A stretch of DNA of 64,000 nucleotides. Origin: CAVEFW01 sp963643505. GTDB lineage: Bacteria; Actinomycetota; Coriobacteriia; Coriobacteriales; Eggerthellaceae. The notes under the pieces are model-generated. The model worked only from the letters and a program-made list of their open reading frames with translations. It searched no databases and was not told the DNA's origin. Of the stretch, positions 52,451-60,934 are shown piece by piece. The translations under genes were made by a program, and so were the position numbers. Location of the stretch: NCBI GenBank assembly GCA_963643505.1, contig CAVIKF010000005.1, positions 127,175 to 191,174 on the forward strand, in the 5' to 3' direction. How positions within the stretch are numbered: position 1 is the first letter of the stretch; each line of letters begins with the position of its first letter.

Positions 52451-53731
52451 ATGGCTTTAATAGTGGCTAAATTCGGCGGCACCTCCGTTGCGACGACCGA
52501 TCGCATCAAGAGCGTTGCCGAACGGCTGGTTCGTATGCAAAAGGAAGGTAACCAAGTGGTTGCCGTCGTCTCGGCTATGGGCAAGAGCACCGACGACTTG
52601 GTCGCAATGGCGGCGGCCGTCAACACGAACCCTCCAGCGCGAGAGATTGACCGCCTACTGTCCACGGGCGAGCAAGTGTCCATGACGCTGCTGGCTTTGG
52701 CAATCGATTCTTTGGGCGTAGGCGCTATGAGCTTTACCGGCCGTCAAGCGGGTATCCAAACCGACGGTTTGCATGAGAAGGCAAAGATTATGAGCATCGA
52801 TGCCGAGCGCATCATGCATTGCCTCAACGAGGGGAAGATCGCGGTCGTCGCAGGTTTCCAAGGAATTGACGCCAATGGCGATATCACGACTCTCGGTCGT
52901 GGTGGATCCGATACGACGGCTGTGGCGGTCGCCTACGGGCTGAACGCGGATGAATGCCAGATCTACTCCGACGTCGACGGCGTGTACAGCGCCGATCCCC
53001 GTGTTTGCCCCCACGCCCGCAAGCTTGATGAGATTGCCTACGACGACATGCTCGAGCTTTCCGGCGCCGGCTCCGGCGTTTTGCAGATGCGCGCGGTTGA
53101 GTTTGCGCGCAAATACAAGGTTGTCATTCACTCGCGCTCGGCTTTTTCTGACGAGCCCGGTACATTGGTCAAGGAGGCCACCACTATGATGGAAGAAGCG
53201 GTAGTTACGGGTATCGCCCACGATACGTCCGAGGCCAAGGTCACGGTTCGTGGCGTGCCGGATACCACGGGCGTCGCGGCTCGCCTGTTCACGGTCCTCT
53301 CCGCCGACGGCGTGAACGTGGACATGATCATCCAAGGTACAAGCCTTGATGGCTTGGCGGATATTAGCTTTACATGCCCCGCGAAGGACCTTCCCGCCGT
53401 CCGAAAGACACTTGATACCATCGTTTCCGATGTTGATGCGAAGGGCGTTGCCGTCACGGAGGACATCGCGAAGGTGTCCCTTGTTGGTACCGGTATGAAG
53501 ACTGCTCCCGGTATCGCTGCGAAGGCTTTTGCGACCCTTGGCGAGAACAACATCAACATCCTCGCTATCAGCACGAGTCCCATCCGTCTTTCTGTTGTGG
53601 TGGAGGGCTCCCAGTGTGCCCAAGCCGTTCAGTGCTTGCACACCGCTTTTGGACTCGACTCCGATGAGGTGTTCGAGGAGAAAGCCCTTTCTGCTGAGGA
53701 GATTGCGGCAAAGATGAGCAAAGGCCGCTAG
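52451..53731 (+). CDS. lysC: Aspartate kinase
   Basis: 426 residues. Catalytic domain MALIVAKFGGTSVAT, TTLGRGGSDTTAVAVAYGL and CQIYSDVDGVYSADPR; two C-terminal ACT domains from about residue 260 for feedback control. First step of the aspartate pathway to lysine, threonine and methionine. Length and layout match the actinobacterial/Bacillus alpha-beta type. A strong SD and in-frame ATG inside the gene could make the separate beta subunit. It is followed by asd, the next pathway enzyme, 51 bases later. Confidence 0.97.
   Translation: MALIVAKFGGTSVATTDRIKSVAERLVRMQKEGNQVVAVVSAMGKSTDDLVAMAAAVNTNPPAREIDRLLSTGEQVSMTLLALAIDSLGVGAMSFTGRQAGIQTDGLHEKAKIMSIDAERIMHCLNEGKIAVVAGFQGIDANGDITTLGRGGSDTTAVAVAYGLNADECQIYSDVDGVYSADPRVCPHARKLDEIAYDDMLELSGAGSGVLQMRAVEFARKYKVVIHSRSAFSDEPGTLVKEATTMMEEAVVTGIAHDTSEAKVTVRGVPDTTGVAARLFTVLSADGVNVDMIIQGTSLDGLADISFTCPAKDLPAVRKTLDTIVSDVDAKGVAVTEDIAKVSLVGTGMKTAPGIAAKAFATLGENNINILAISTSPIRLSVVVEGSQCAQAVQCLHTAFGLDSDEVFEEKALSAEEIAAKMSKGR
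53186..53731 (+). other. Probable internal start giving the aspartokinase beta (regulatory) subunit
   Basis: AAGGAGG (53171-53177) lies eight bases before an in-frame ATG at 53186 (codon 246). The product would be 181 residues starting MMEEAVVTGIAHDTSEAKV, nearly the same start as the known beta subunit of Corynebacterium glutamicum aspartokinase (MEEAVLTGVA...). Confidence 0.75.
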
Positions 53732-53782
53732 GGACTGTTGTTATTCAATCGATAGGATTTACGATCAGGAAGGACGATCAAG

Positions 53783-54838
53783 ATGACCTGGACGAAGAAA
53801 ATGCCGGCCAACCCGGTGGTTGCAGTTGCCGGCGCAACGGGCGCGGTTGGCCGCGAGATGCTGGTATGCTTGGAGAAATTGAACTTCCCGGCAAGCGAGG
53901 TTCGCGTTTTGGCAAGTGCTCGCAGCGCGGGTCAGAAGCTTTCCTTTGCTGGTTGTGGTCAAGTTCCTGCCGGTGAGCTCACCGTCCAGGAAATGACTGA
54001 GGAGAGCTTCCAAGGTGTTGACATCGCGCTGTTCAGTTCTGGTGCCGCCGTTTCGAAGAAGTTTCGCCAGGCCGTCGTCGATGCGGGTGCGGTCATGATC
54101 GACAATTCCTCCGCCTTCCGCATGGATGAGGATACGCCCCTGGTCGTTCCCGAGGTGAATGCGCATGACCTCGCTTGGCACAACGGTGTTGTCGCCAATC
54201 CCAATTGCACGACGATTCAAATGGTCGTCGCCCTCGAGCCATTGCGCGCCTTGGGCCATATCGATCGTATCGTCGTCAGCAGTTACCAGTCCAGCTCCGG
54301 TGCGGGTGCAAAGGGCATGGCCGAGCTTCAGGACCAAACGGGCAAGGTCTTGGCAGGCGAGGACTTTGAGCCCTCCGCCTTTGCCCACCAGATTGCGTTT
54401 AACTGCATCCCCCACATCGATGTCTTTATGGACGACGATTACACCAAGGAAGAGTGGAAGATGGTCGTCGAGACCAAGAAGATTTTTGGTGACGACACCA
54501 TCCAAGTCGCTCCGACTTGCGTCCGCGTTCCTGTTCTGCGTTGCCATTCCGAGAGCATCAACCTCGAGTTCGATCGCGCTATCGATGTCGAGGAGGCAAA
54601 GGCTGCCATCGCAGCAGGTGTCCATGTGACGCTTGAGGATGATCCCGCAAACAACGTCTATCCCATGCCGGCCTTGCATGCTGGCTCTTTCGAGACTTTT
54701 GTCGGCCGTGTTCGTCGCGACCCCACGGTTCCTGGTGACCGCGGACTTGCGCTTTGGGTTGTGGCAGACCAACTTCTGCGTGGCGCAGCTCTTAACGCCG
54801 TCATGATCGCGAAGGCTCTTCTTCCCAAGGAGGATTAA
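53783..54838 (+). CDS. asd: Aspartate-semialdehyde dehydrogenase
   Basis: 351 residues. NADP-binding VAVAGATGAVGREML; active-site Cys in NPNCTTIQMV (about residue 138); VSSYQSSSGAGAKGM and CVRVPVLRCHSE with the conserved catalytic His. Reduces aspartyl phosphate to the semialdehyde shared by lysine/DAP and threonine routes. It stops two bases before alr, so lysC-asd-alr and onward form one operon that links DAP and D-alanine supply for the cell wall. Confidence 0.97.
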   Translation: MTWTKKMPANPVVAVAGATGAVGREMLVCLEKLNFPASEVRVLASARSAGQKLSFAGCGQVPAGELTVQEMTEESFQGVDIALFSSGAAVSKKFRQAVVDAGAVMIDNSSAFRMDEDTPLVVPEVNAHDLAWHNGVVANPNCTTIQMVVALEPLRALGHIDRIVVSSYQSSSGAGAKGMAELQDQTGKVLAGEDFEPSAFAHQIAFNCIPHIDVFMDDDYTKEEWKMVVETKKIFGDDTIQVAPTCVRVPVLRCHSESINLEFDRAIDVEEAKAAIAAGVHVTLEDDPANNVYPMPALHAGSFETFVGRVRRDPTVPGDRGLALWVVADQLLRGAALNAVMIAKALLPKED

Positions 54839-54840
54839 TC

Positions 54841-56121
54841 ATGGATGAGCTGGTCAACGGCTTCACGGGCTTTGCCAACAAGCAAAACATCGGCGGGTTC
54901 CATCACTACGCCGAAGCCGACGACGTGCAAAGACCCGTTGAGGAAAAGGCTCAGTTTGACCCTGACCAACTTGCGCTCATCCCTGAGACAGACCGTCGTT
55001 GGTCTTGGGTTGAGGTCGACCTTGGGGCCATCAAGCACAACACATCCACGGTCAAGCGAAACATCGGACATCGTCATCTGATGGCCATTGTCAAGGCTGA
55101 TGCCTATGGCCATGGAGCCGTTCGTGTTGCCCAGGCTGCCCTTCAGGCGGGTGCCGATTATCTTGGCGTCGCCACGGTCAACGAGGCAATCGAGCTTCGA
55201 GAGGCCTATGTTAACGCACCGATCCTCATTATCGCCCAACCGCCTGCGACCGCGATTCCGCTGTTGTTGGCCTACAAGATCGAGCCGACGGTGTATACCG
55301 CTGAGTTCGCTGTCCAATATGGGGAAGCAGCCGACTCCTATGGTCTGAGGGCACCGTTCCATCTCGCCGTGAATACCGGCATGAACCGCATCGGTGTCCA
55401 CTATGACGAGGTCGTTAACTTCATGAGCCAGATCAGCTTCCATCGCGCGTTGCTGCTCAAGGGTGTCTTTACGCATTTCGCAACGGCGGATTGTCCGGAT
55501 AATCTTGACTTTCACAGGCAAGAGAGGCGTTTTGTCGAGGCTATCGAGGCTTTGCATGCCGCGGGTATCGATCCCGGTATCGTCCACGCCGCCAATTCCG
55601 CAGCTGGCATTCGCTATCCTGAGGATTGGTATGACATGGTACGCCTCGGCATCTCCCTTTACGGTTTCCATCCCTGCCCCGAGACGCACGGCTTAATCGA
55701 CCTTCGTCCTGCCATGAGCGTCCATGCCCGCATTACCGATACGCGTTTTGTCCCGGTGGGCGAGGGTGTCAGCTATGGCTTGCATTATCGCAGTGCCGGT
55801 AGCGTCAAGATCTGCACGCTGCCTATCGGATACGCTGACGGATTCAGGCGCGGCCTGTCCTACAACACCGATGTCATCTACCAAGGCCAGCTTTTGCCCC
55901 AGGTTGGAAACATCTGTATGGATCAGTGCATGTTTGAATACGATCTTCGTACGCGGCCCAACCGCCCCCGCCTCGATCCGCAGATCGGCGACGAGGTCTT
56001 GCTCGTCGGTCGTCAGGGCAACGCGGAGATCACCGTTGACGAGATAGCTGAGAAGTTGGGGACGATTCAACACGAGGTGACGATCGGCTTCGCTCAACGA
56101 ATGCCGCGTATCTATGTCTAG
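54841..56121 (+). CDS. alr: Alanine racemase
   Basis: 426 residues; ATG at 54841 after AAGGAGG with ideal spacing, the site lying inside asd. PLP lysine in AIVKADAYGHGA (about residue 85), catalytic Tyr in EGVSYGLHYRS, and GNICMDQCMFEY in the C-terminal beta domain. Converts L- to D-alanine. An acidic extension of about 55 residues precedes the usual start (WSWVEVDLGAIKHN). The SD supports translation of the extension. It overlaps udg by eight bases. Confidence 0.95.
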   Translation: MDELVNGFTGFANKQNIGGFHHYAEADDVQRPVEEKAQFDPDQLALIPETDRRWSWVEVDLGAIKHNTSTVKRNIGHRHLMAIVKADAYGHGAVRVAQAALQAGADYLGVATVNEAIELREAYVNAPILIIAQPPATAIPLLLAYKIEPTVYTAEFAVQYGEAADSYGLRAPFHLAVNTGMNRIGVHYDEVVNFMSQISFHRALLLKGVFTHFATADCPDNLDFHRQERRFVEAIEALHAAGIDPGIVHAANSAAGIRYPEDWYDMVRLGISLYGFHPCPETHGLIDLRPAMSVHARITDTRFVPVGEGVSYGLHYRSAGSVKICTLPIGYADGFRRGLSYNTDVIYQGQLLPQVGNICMDQCMFEYDLRTRPNRPRLDPQIGDEVLLVGRQGNAEITVDEIAEKLGTIQHEVTIGFAQRMPRIYV

Positions 56122-56677
56122 TCTGCATATACCCCTTGATGACCTGCGGCAACTTGTCGCTCAATGCCACGCTTGCCCCTTGGCTGATGGCCGTACCCAA
56201 ACGGTGTTTGGCGTGGGTGACCCCCATGCGCGCGTGATGATCATTGGGGAGGCCCCCGGGAAAAACGAAGATCTCCAAGGCGAGCCTTTTGTCGGGGCTG
56301 CGGGCAAATATCTCAACGAGCTGTTGGCCATAGCCGGCTTGAAGCGAGAAGACGTGTTCATCGCGAATGTCTTGAAATGCCGCCCTCCGGGAAACCGTGA
56401 CCCGCGGCCCGAGGAGATACAGGTGTGCTCTGACTTTCTTCGCGAGCAGACGCGTACCATCGACCCAGATTTCATAGTCACCTTGGGCAATTTCGCCACG
56501 AAATTCATTTTGCGCACCGACGTGGGCATCACTCGTCTTCACGGGACCATGCAACAAGCCGGCAAGTTCAAGGTGTTTCCCATCTTCCATCCTGCAGCTG
56601 CACTCTATGACGGCAAGAAGCGCGAAGCACTTGAGAATGATTTTGCGACGTTGGGGCAATTGCTGGCAACTGACTAA
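56114..56677 (+). CDS. udg: Uracil-DNA glycosylase, family 4 (Fe-S)
   Basis: 187 residues. Motif GEAPGKNEDLQGEPFVGAAG for uracil recognition and the family-4 Cys set (CHACPL near the N-terminus, KCRPPGNRDP, and VCSDFL) that binds a 4Fe-4S cluster. C-terminal FPIFHPAAAL is the motif 2 His region. Removes uracil from DNA in base excision repair. It overlaps alr by eight bases and lies 17 bases before folC. Confidence 0.95.
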   Translation: MSSLHIPLDDLRQLVAQCHACPLADGRTQTVFGVGDPHARVMIIGEAPGKNEDLQGEPFVGAAGKYLNELLAIAGLKREDVFIANVLKCRPPGNRDPRPEEIQVCSDFLREQTRTIDPDFIVTLGNFATKFILRTDVGITRLHGTMQQAGKFKVFPIFHPAAALYDGKKREALENDFATLGQLLATD

Positions 56678-56694
56678 TCTCTTGGGAGTGTTAC

Positions 56695-58047
56695 ATGACG
56701 ACGAAAACCGAGCAGGGTGTCACCCCGTTCGACCCGATTACATACATCAACACGCCCCGTTGGCGTGGCTCGGTCTACGGGCTCCATCGTATCGGGGCAT
56801 TGCTTGAGCGCCTGGACCGTCCTCAGGACAAACTGAGATTTGTCCATGTTGCCGGTACGAACGGCAAGGGTTCCACCTGCGCCTATATTGCCAGCATCAT
56901 GCGCGCGGCCGGCTACCATGTCGGTATGTTCACCAGCCCCTATCTGTTCGTATTTGAGGAGCGTATCCAAGTCGACGGCGTCAACATCTCCTTCACGGAT
57001 TTGACGGAGGTGACCCTTTTGGTGCGTGAGGCTGCCGAGGCGTTATTCGAAGAGACGGGCGACCACGCTACGGAGTTTGAGCTCATGACAGCGGTCGCGC
57101 TCCTTCATTTTGTGCGCCAGGCATGCGACATCGTGGTGCTTGAGGTCGGATTGGGAGGGACCCTCGATTCGACGAATGTCATCGAGTCGCCGGATGTGTG
57201 TGTCATAACGCGCATCGGACTCGATCACACGGATCTTTTGGGGTCGACTCTTGAGGAGATCGCTAGCACGAAGGCGGGCATCATCAAACCCGGAGCCTCG
57301 GTCGTCAAGCAATGCGACGAGGCGAGCGTTTTGGCCGTGTGTGATGAGGTCGCGAAACGAAACGAATGTCCGTTCTCTGTCGCTTTTGCGGAGGAGATAG
57401 GGATGCGTGACGGGATGCGCGTGTTTTCCTTTGGGGGAGAGGAGTACCGGACAACGCTGTTGGGCCGCTACCAATCCCAAAATGCCGCTACAGCCCTTGC
57501 GGCCATAGAGGCCTTGCGCGAGCGCGGTTGGGCCATCTCGTCGGAGGCGGCCCACCGTGGCGTGGAAGAGGCGACATGGCCCGCGCGGTTCGAGGTGGTC
57601 GCGACCAAGCCGACGTTTGTGATTGACGGCGGGCACAATCCCCAAGGCGCCCTCGCCCTCGTCGATACGATTCGAGACGTGTTTCCCGGCGAGAAGGTTG
57701 TCTTCCTGATGAGTGTTCTTGCGGACAAGGACTATCCGGCCATGGTGCGCACCGTCCTTCCGCTTGCCCAAGCCTTTGTCGTGTTCGCCCCTCCGAATCC
57801 GCGGGCCTTAAGCGGGGATGCGCTTGCCCTCGAGATCCAATCGGCTTGTTGTGCTGCGTGTTCCAACGTTCACGACGGTACGCCGATTACGCAATGTAGC
57901 GCCGTTCCGACCCGTGCGGTCGAGTCGGTGGCGCAAGGTGTAAGTATTGCCCGGATCCTGGCCGGGGCGGATGGCATCGTCGTTGCTTTCGGAAGCCTCT
58001 ACTCGGTCGGCGCGATCATGGAGGTGCTCCGTGCCAAAGAAGGATAA
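56695..58047 (+). CDS. folC: Folylpolyglutamate synthase/dihydrofolate synthase
   Basis: 450 residues. ATP-binding HVAGTNGKGSTCAYIASI, substrate loop GMFTSPYLFVFEERI, VLEVGLGGTLDSTNV, and ITRIGLDHTDLLG with the Mur-ligase-type His. C-terminal VIDGGHNPQGALALVDTI. Adds glutamate to (dihydro)folates. It follows udg closely and overlaps the next gene (ybaK) by 17 bases, so translation is coupled. Residue order and length are normal for FolC. Confidence 0.95.
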   Translation: MTTKTEQGVTPFDPITYINTPRWRGSVYGLHRIGALLERLDRPQDKLRFVHVAGTNGKGSTCAYIASIMRAAGYHVGMFTSPYLFVFEERIQVDGVNISFTDLTEVTLLVREAAEALFEETGDHATEFELMTAVALLHFVRQACDIVVLEVGLGGTLDSTNVIESPDVCVITRIGLDHTDLLGSTLEEIASTKAGIIKPGASVVKQCDEASVLAVCDEVAKRNECPFSVAFAEEIGMRDGMRVFSFGGEEYRTTLLGRYQSQNAATALAAIEALRERGWAISSEAAHRGVEEATWPARFEVVATKPTFVIDGGHNPQGALALVDTIRDVFPGEKVVFLMSVLADKDYPAMVRTVLPLAQAFVVFAPPNPRALSGDALALEIQSACCAACSNVHDGTPITQCSAVPTRAVESVAQGVSIARILAGADGIVVAFGSLYSVGAIMEVLRAKEG

Positions 58048-58522
58048 GGTTGACAAGACCAACGCCATGCGCGCTCTCGACGCCGCAGGTGTGTCTTATG
58101 GGTTCAGGCATTTTGAGGTCGAGGGAGATGTGGCTCCGAGCGGCGTTGAGGTTGCCCAGACTCTCGGTATTGATCGGGACCGCGTGTTTAAGACGCTTGT
58201 TACCCAAGGCAAGTCGGGAGAGCATTACGTGTTCATGATCCCTGTGGCAGAGGAGCTTGACCTCAAGAAGGCTGCAGTGGCTGTGGGGGAGAAGTCCGTC
58301 GCGATGATCAAGTCCAAGGAGCTTTTGCCCACTACTGGTTATGTTCATGGAGGATGTAGCCCGCTTGGCATGAGGAAGCAATTCGAAACCGTTATAGATG
58401 AGACGGCGCAGCTGTTTGACACGATCATGTTCAGCGGTGGACGTATCGGGTACCAAATCGAGATGGCTCCCGATAGTTTGGGGAGCATGATCCACCTCTC
58501 CTTCGCGGATCTCGTGGTATAA
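58031..58522 (+). CDS. ybaK: Aminoacyl-tRNA deacylase, YbaK/EbsC family
   Basis: 163 residues from GTG at 58031; GGAGGTG lies four bases upstream within folC, making this start better than upstream options. GVSYGFRHFEVEGDVA, GIDRDRVFKTLV, the catalytic Lys region KSKELLPTTGYVHGGCSPLG and IMFSGGRIGYQIEM match YbaK, which hydrolyses mischarged Cys-tRNA(Pro) and similar. Last gene of the lysC-to-ybaK cluster. Confidence 0.93.
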   Translation: MPKKDKVDKTNAMRALDAAGVSYGFRHFEVEGDVAPSGVEVAQTLGIDRDRVFKTLVTQGKSGEHYVFMIPVAEELDLKKAAVAVGEKSVAMIKSKELLPTTGYVHGGCSPLGMRKQFETVIDETAQLFDTIMFSGGRIGYQIEMAPDSLGSMIHLSFADLVV

Positions 58523-58641
58523 CACACGATTCTGGTTTACCGCTTTGTGCGTTAGAAAAGCGCTGGTCAAACCCCTCTTGACAACCATGGTAGACTACTG
58601 CATTGACACATCTATCTTTATCAAGCGAGTAGAGGTTGCAA

Positions 58642-59013
58642 ATGGAGATTTCACAGCAGGTAATGATTACGGACACCATTCACGAGACGTTGAGCGGGTA
58701 TGTCGGACAGCGCTTGAAGATTAAGGCAAACATGGGCCGTTCGAAGATTGTCGAGAGCGAAGGGGTCCTTACCCAGGTTCATCCGGCTTTGTTCATCGTC
58801 GAGGTCGAACGTCGCCGTGGGCGTACCTCACGTCAGTCCTATCAATATGTCGATGTTTTGACGGGTGTCGTAGAGCTCTCCCAGGATGGACATCCTCTCT
58901 TTGGCAAGTTTTTCGACGACGACAACGAAGAGGCGGATGACCTGGACGCCTTGCTTGACGAGGATGCCGACGAGGATGCCGACGAGGTTGAAGGGGAGGA
59001 TGTCGAGGAGTAA
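58642..59013 (+). CDS. Veg-like protein (DUF1021)
   Basis: 123 residues; ATG at 58642 with GAGG upstream. TIHETLSGYVGQRLKIKANM, GRSKIVESEGVLTQVHPALF and SYQYVDVLTGVVEL match the small SH3-like Veg family of Gram-positive bacteria, which affects biofilm or cell-surface processes. Unlike the usual ~85-residue form it carries an acidic tail of about 35 residues (DDDNEEADDLDALLDEDADE and more). TTGACA words lie upstream (58578, about 58604), but no convincing -10. tRNA-Ala follows 78 bases downstream. Confidence 0.85.
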   Translation: MEISQQVMITDTIHETLSGYVGQRLKIKANMGRSKIVESEGVLTQVHPALFIVEVERRRGRTSRQSYQYVDVLTGVVELSQDGHPLFGKFFDDDNEEADDLDALLDEDADEDADEVEGEDVEE

Positions 59014-59091
59014 GCCGGGCGATTTGATTTGACTGAGTAGTTTGACATCTGCTCGGTTCTCAGGCACAATATCGTCTTGCATCTTATTTAT

Positions 59092-59167
59092 GGGGATATA
59101 GCTCAGCTGGGAGAGCATCGCGTTCGCAACGCGGGGGTCACGGGTTCGAATCCCGCTATCTCCACCA
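59092..59167 (+). tRNA. tRNA-Ala (anticodon CGC), CCA encoded
   Basis: 76 bases with a complete cloverleaf: acceptor GGGGATA/TATCTCC including the G3:U70 wobble that identifies alanine tRNA, D-arm GCTC...GAGC, anticodon arm TCGCG-TTCGCAA-CGCGG with anticodon CGC, T-arm CGGGTTCGAATCCCG, and encoded CCA. It reads GCG codons. Confidence 0.98.
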
Positions 59168-59175
59168 TGAAAACC

Positions 59176-59208
59176 GAGCCGGAGGCGAAAGCCCCCGGCT
59201 CTTTTTTT
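59176..59208 (+). terminator. Intrinsic terminator after tRNA-Ala
   Basis: 11-bp stem GAGCCGGAGGC/GCCCCCGGCTC (one mismatch), GAAA loop, T7. The remaining gap to 59430 shows no gene. Confidence 0.93.
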
Positions 59209-59430
59209 GCTTGCGAGTCGTTGGGCAGGAGTTGAGCCCGTGGGATATCCCTCGCATACGCTCCTTTCATGTTCTTGACATTTTTGACGTCGATTTTGCA
59301 AAGACGCCGCCTCGCCTTGCTTGATTTTGCGCGATTTTGACTTATGCGTGGCCTGTGCTTTACGTCCTGTTTCTAATCTTCAAGGTGCAATTATTTCGAG
59401 TGTATTTTGAGATTAGGAGACGCAAAACTT

Positions 59431-60588
59431 ATGGATGTCGCTACTTTGGTCGTCGTTGTGATGGTGATAGCTACCGCGTTGACGTTCGATTTCACGAATG
59501 GGTTCCATGACACCGCCAACGCTATGGCGACCTCGATTTCAACAGGAGCGCTCAAGCCCAGGACCGCGGTCATCGCGGCAGGTACGCTTAACCTCATAGG
59601 CGCGTTCCTCTCCACCGAGGTTGCCAAGACAATCTCGGGTGGCATCATTAACGAGGCCCAGGTCGCCATTGGAGCCGAATTCATCTTTGCGGGTCTTTGC
59701 GGCGCCATACTTTGGAACCTCATCACGTGGCTCGTCGGGTTACCCTCGAGTTCCTCGCATGCGCTTTTCGGTGGTTTGGTCGGCGCGGTCATAATCGGAG
59801 CGGGCGTCGAGGGCGTAAATTTCATGGTGGTGCTGACGAAGGTGCTCATTCCGGCCCTCATCTCGCCGGTCGTTGCAGGCTTGGCGTCATTTACCGCGGT
59901 AAAGCTCATATACCTTATTGTCAAAAAGGTTGACGAGTCGCATGTTGAGTCCACGTTCAGGCACGGTCAGACCGTCACTGCTTGTTTGGTTGCCCTCTCA
60001 CATGGCACCAACGACGCCCAAAAGACGATGGGCATCATTACGCTGACACTTGTTGCGGTCGGTGCTCAGGCAGCGGGTACCGGCCCTCAGCTTTGGGTTG
60101 TGTTCGTCTGCGGCCTTGCAATCGCGCTCGGCACCTATATGGGTGGATGGCGCGTCATCCGCACGCTCGGTAAGGGCCTGACTGAGATCTCCACGCCGCA
60201 AGGCTTTGCTGCCGAGGCGGCGTCTGCCACGACCATCCTCGTGTCATCCCATCTCGGGTTCGCCCTTTCTACGACCCAGGTGTGCTCTGGCTCCATCATC
60301 GGCTCCGGCCTTGGCAAGGGTACGAAGGTCAATTGGAAGGTCGCTGCCCGTATGCTTGTCGCCTGGCTCGTCACGTTTCCCTGCGCGGGCCTTATCGGCG
60401 CGTGTGCCTGCCTTGTTGCAAAGACCGGTCTCGGCGGCACGATTGCCGTTGCCGTCATTCTTGTCGCCTCGTCGCTGTTTATCGTGTGGCTGTCCAAGCG
60501 CAATCCTGTGAGCGCCAAGAACGTGAACGACTCTGCTGAGGTTCGCGTCATTCCCGGCGGCAATGTGCCTATGGGTCAAGCTGCCTAA
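59431..60588 (+). CDS. pit: Inorganic phosphate transporter, PiT family (second copy)
   Basis: 385 residues from ATG at 59431 (TAGGAGA upstream; a TTG at 59407 is less likely). About ten membrane segments. The duplicated signature is canonical: FDFTNGFHDTANAMATSIST near the N-terminus and ALSHGTNDAQKTMGI in the middle, with LPSSSSHALFGG and VSSHLGFALSTTQV. Low-affinity Pi uptake with H+ or Na+. Its stop codon is the first triplet of a perfect 32-bp duplication. ppx/gppA is two genes downstream. Confidence 0.93.
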   Translation: MDVATLVVVVMVIATALTFDFTNGFHDTANAMATSISTGALKPRTAVIAAGTLNLIGAFLSTEVAKTISGGIINEAQVAIGAEFIFAGLCGAILWNLITWLVGLPSSSSHALFGGLVGAVIIGAGVEGVNFMVVLTKVLIPALISPVVAGLASFTAVKLIYLIVKKVDESHVESTFRHGQTVTACLVALSHGTNDAQKTMGIITLTLVAVGAQAAGTGPQLWVVFVCGLAIALGTYMGGWRVIRTLGKGLTEISTPQGFAAEAASATTILVSSHLGFALSTTQVCSGSIIGSGLGKGTKVNWKVAARMLVAWLVTFPCAGLIGACACLVAKTGLGGTIAVAVILVASSLFIVWLSKRNPVSAKNVNDSAEVRVIPGGNVPMGQAA

Positions 60589-60652
60589 CGAGTGGCTGTG
60601 ATCCCGGTTTTCCCCGGTAACGAGTGGCTGTGATCCCGGTTTTCCCCGGTAA
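60586..60652. repeat. Perfect 32-bp duplication starting at the pit stop codon
   Basis: 60586-60617 (beginning with the TAA stop) and 60618-60649 are identical, followed by one more TAA. The unit begins TAACGAGTGGCTGTGATCCC. Confidence 0.96.
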
Positions 60653-60660
60653 TCAGCAAT

Positions 60661-60684
60661 AGAGTAATAGAGTAATAGAGTAAT
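60661..60684. repeat. Octanucleotide repeat AGAGTAAT x3
   Basis: Three exact copies (60661, 60669, 60677) immediately upstream of the AGGAGAGAG ribosome site of the small membrane protein gene. Confidence 0.92.
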
Positions 60685-60700
60685 AGGAGAGAGAACAGTA

Positions 60701-60922
60701 ATGAACATCTTGAATTTCGTCATCGTGCTTGTATGCGCAGTTGCCATATCGGGCGTGGTAGCGGTCCTCTACGCGAACGCCGTTCGTATGCTTGCCGTTG
60801 TGAAAGTCGACGCAGAGGGCATCCACCACATGCGCTCGCGCATCGGAGCCTCGATGTGTTTCGCTGCCTGCGCGGTCATCGTCCTTTTCGCCCTGTGGCT
60901 TATTGTCCCGATATTCCACTAG
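60701..60922 (+). CDS. Small two-helix membrane protein
   Basis: 73 residues; ATG at 60701 with GGAGAGAG upstream. Two hydrophobic helices (ILNFVIVLVCAVAISGVVAV and FAACAVIVLFALWLIVPIF) flank a short soluble segment VKVDAEGIHHMRSRIG. It ends 12 bases before ppx/gppA, so they are co-transcribed. I do not recognise the family. The octanucleotide repeat in its leader makes variable expression possible. Confidence 0.8.
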   Translation: MNILNFVIVLVCAVAISGVVAVLYANAVRMLAVVKVDAEGIHHMRSRIGASMCFAACAVIVLFALWLIVPIFH

Positions 60923-60934
60923 GAGGAAAGTCCC

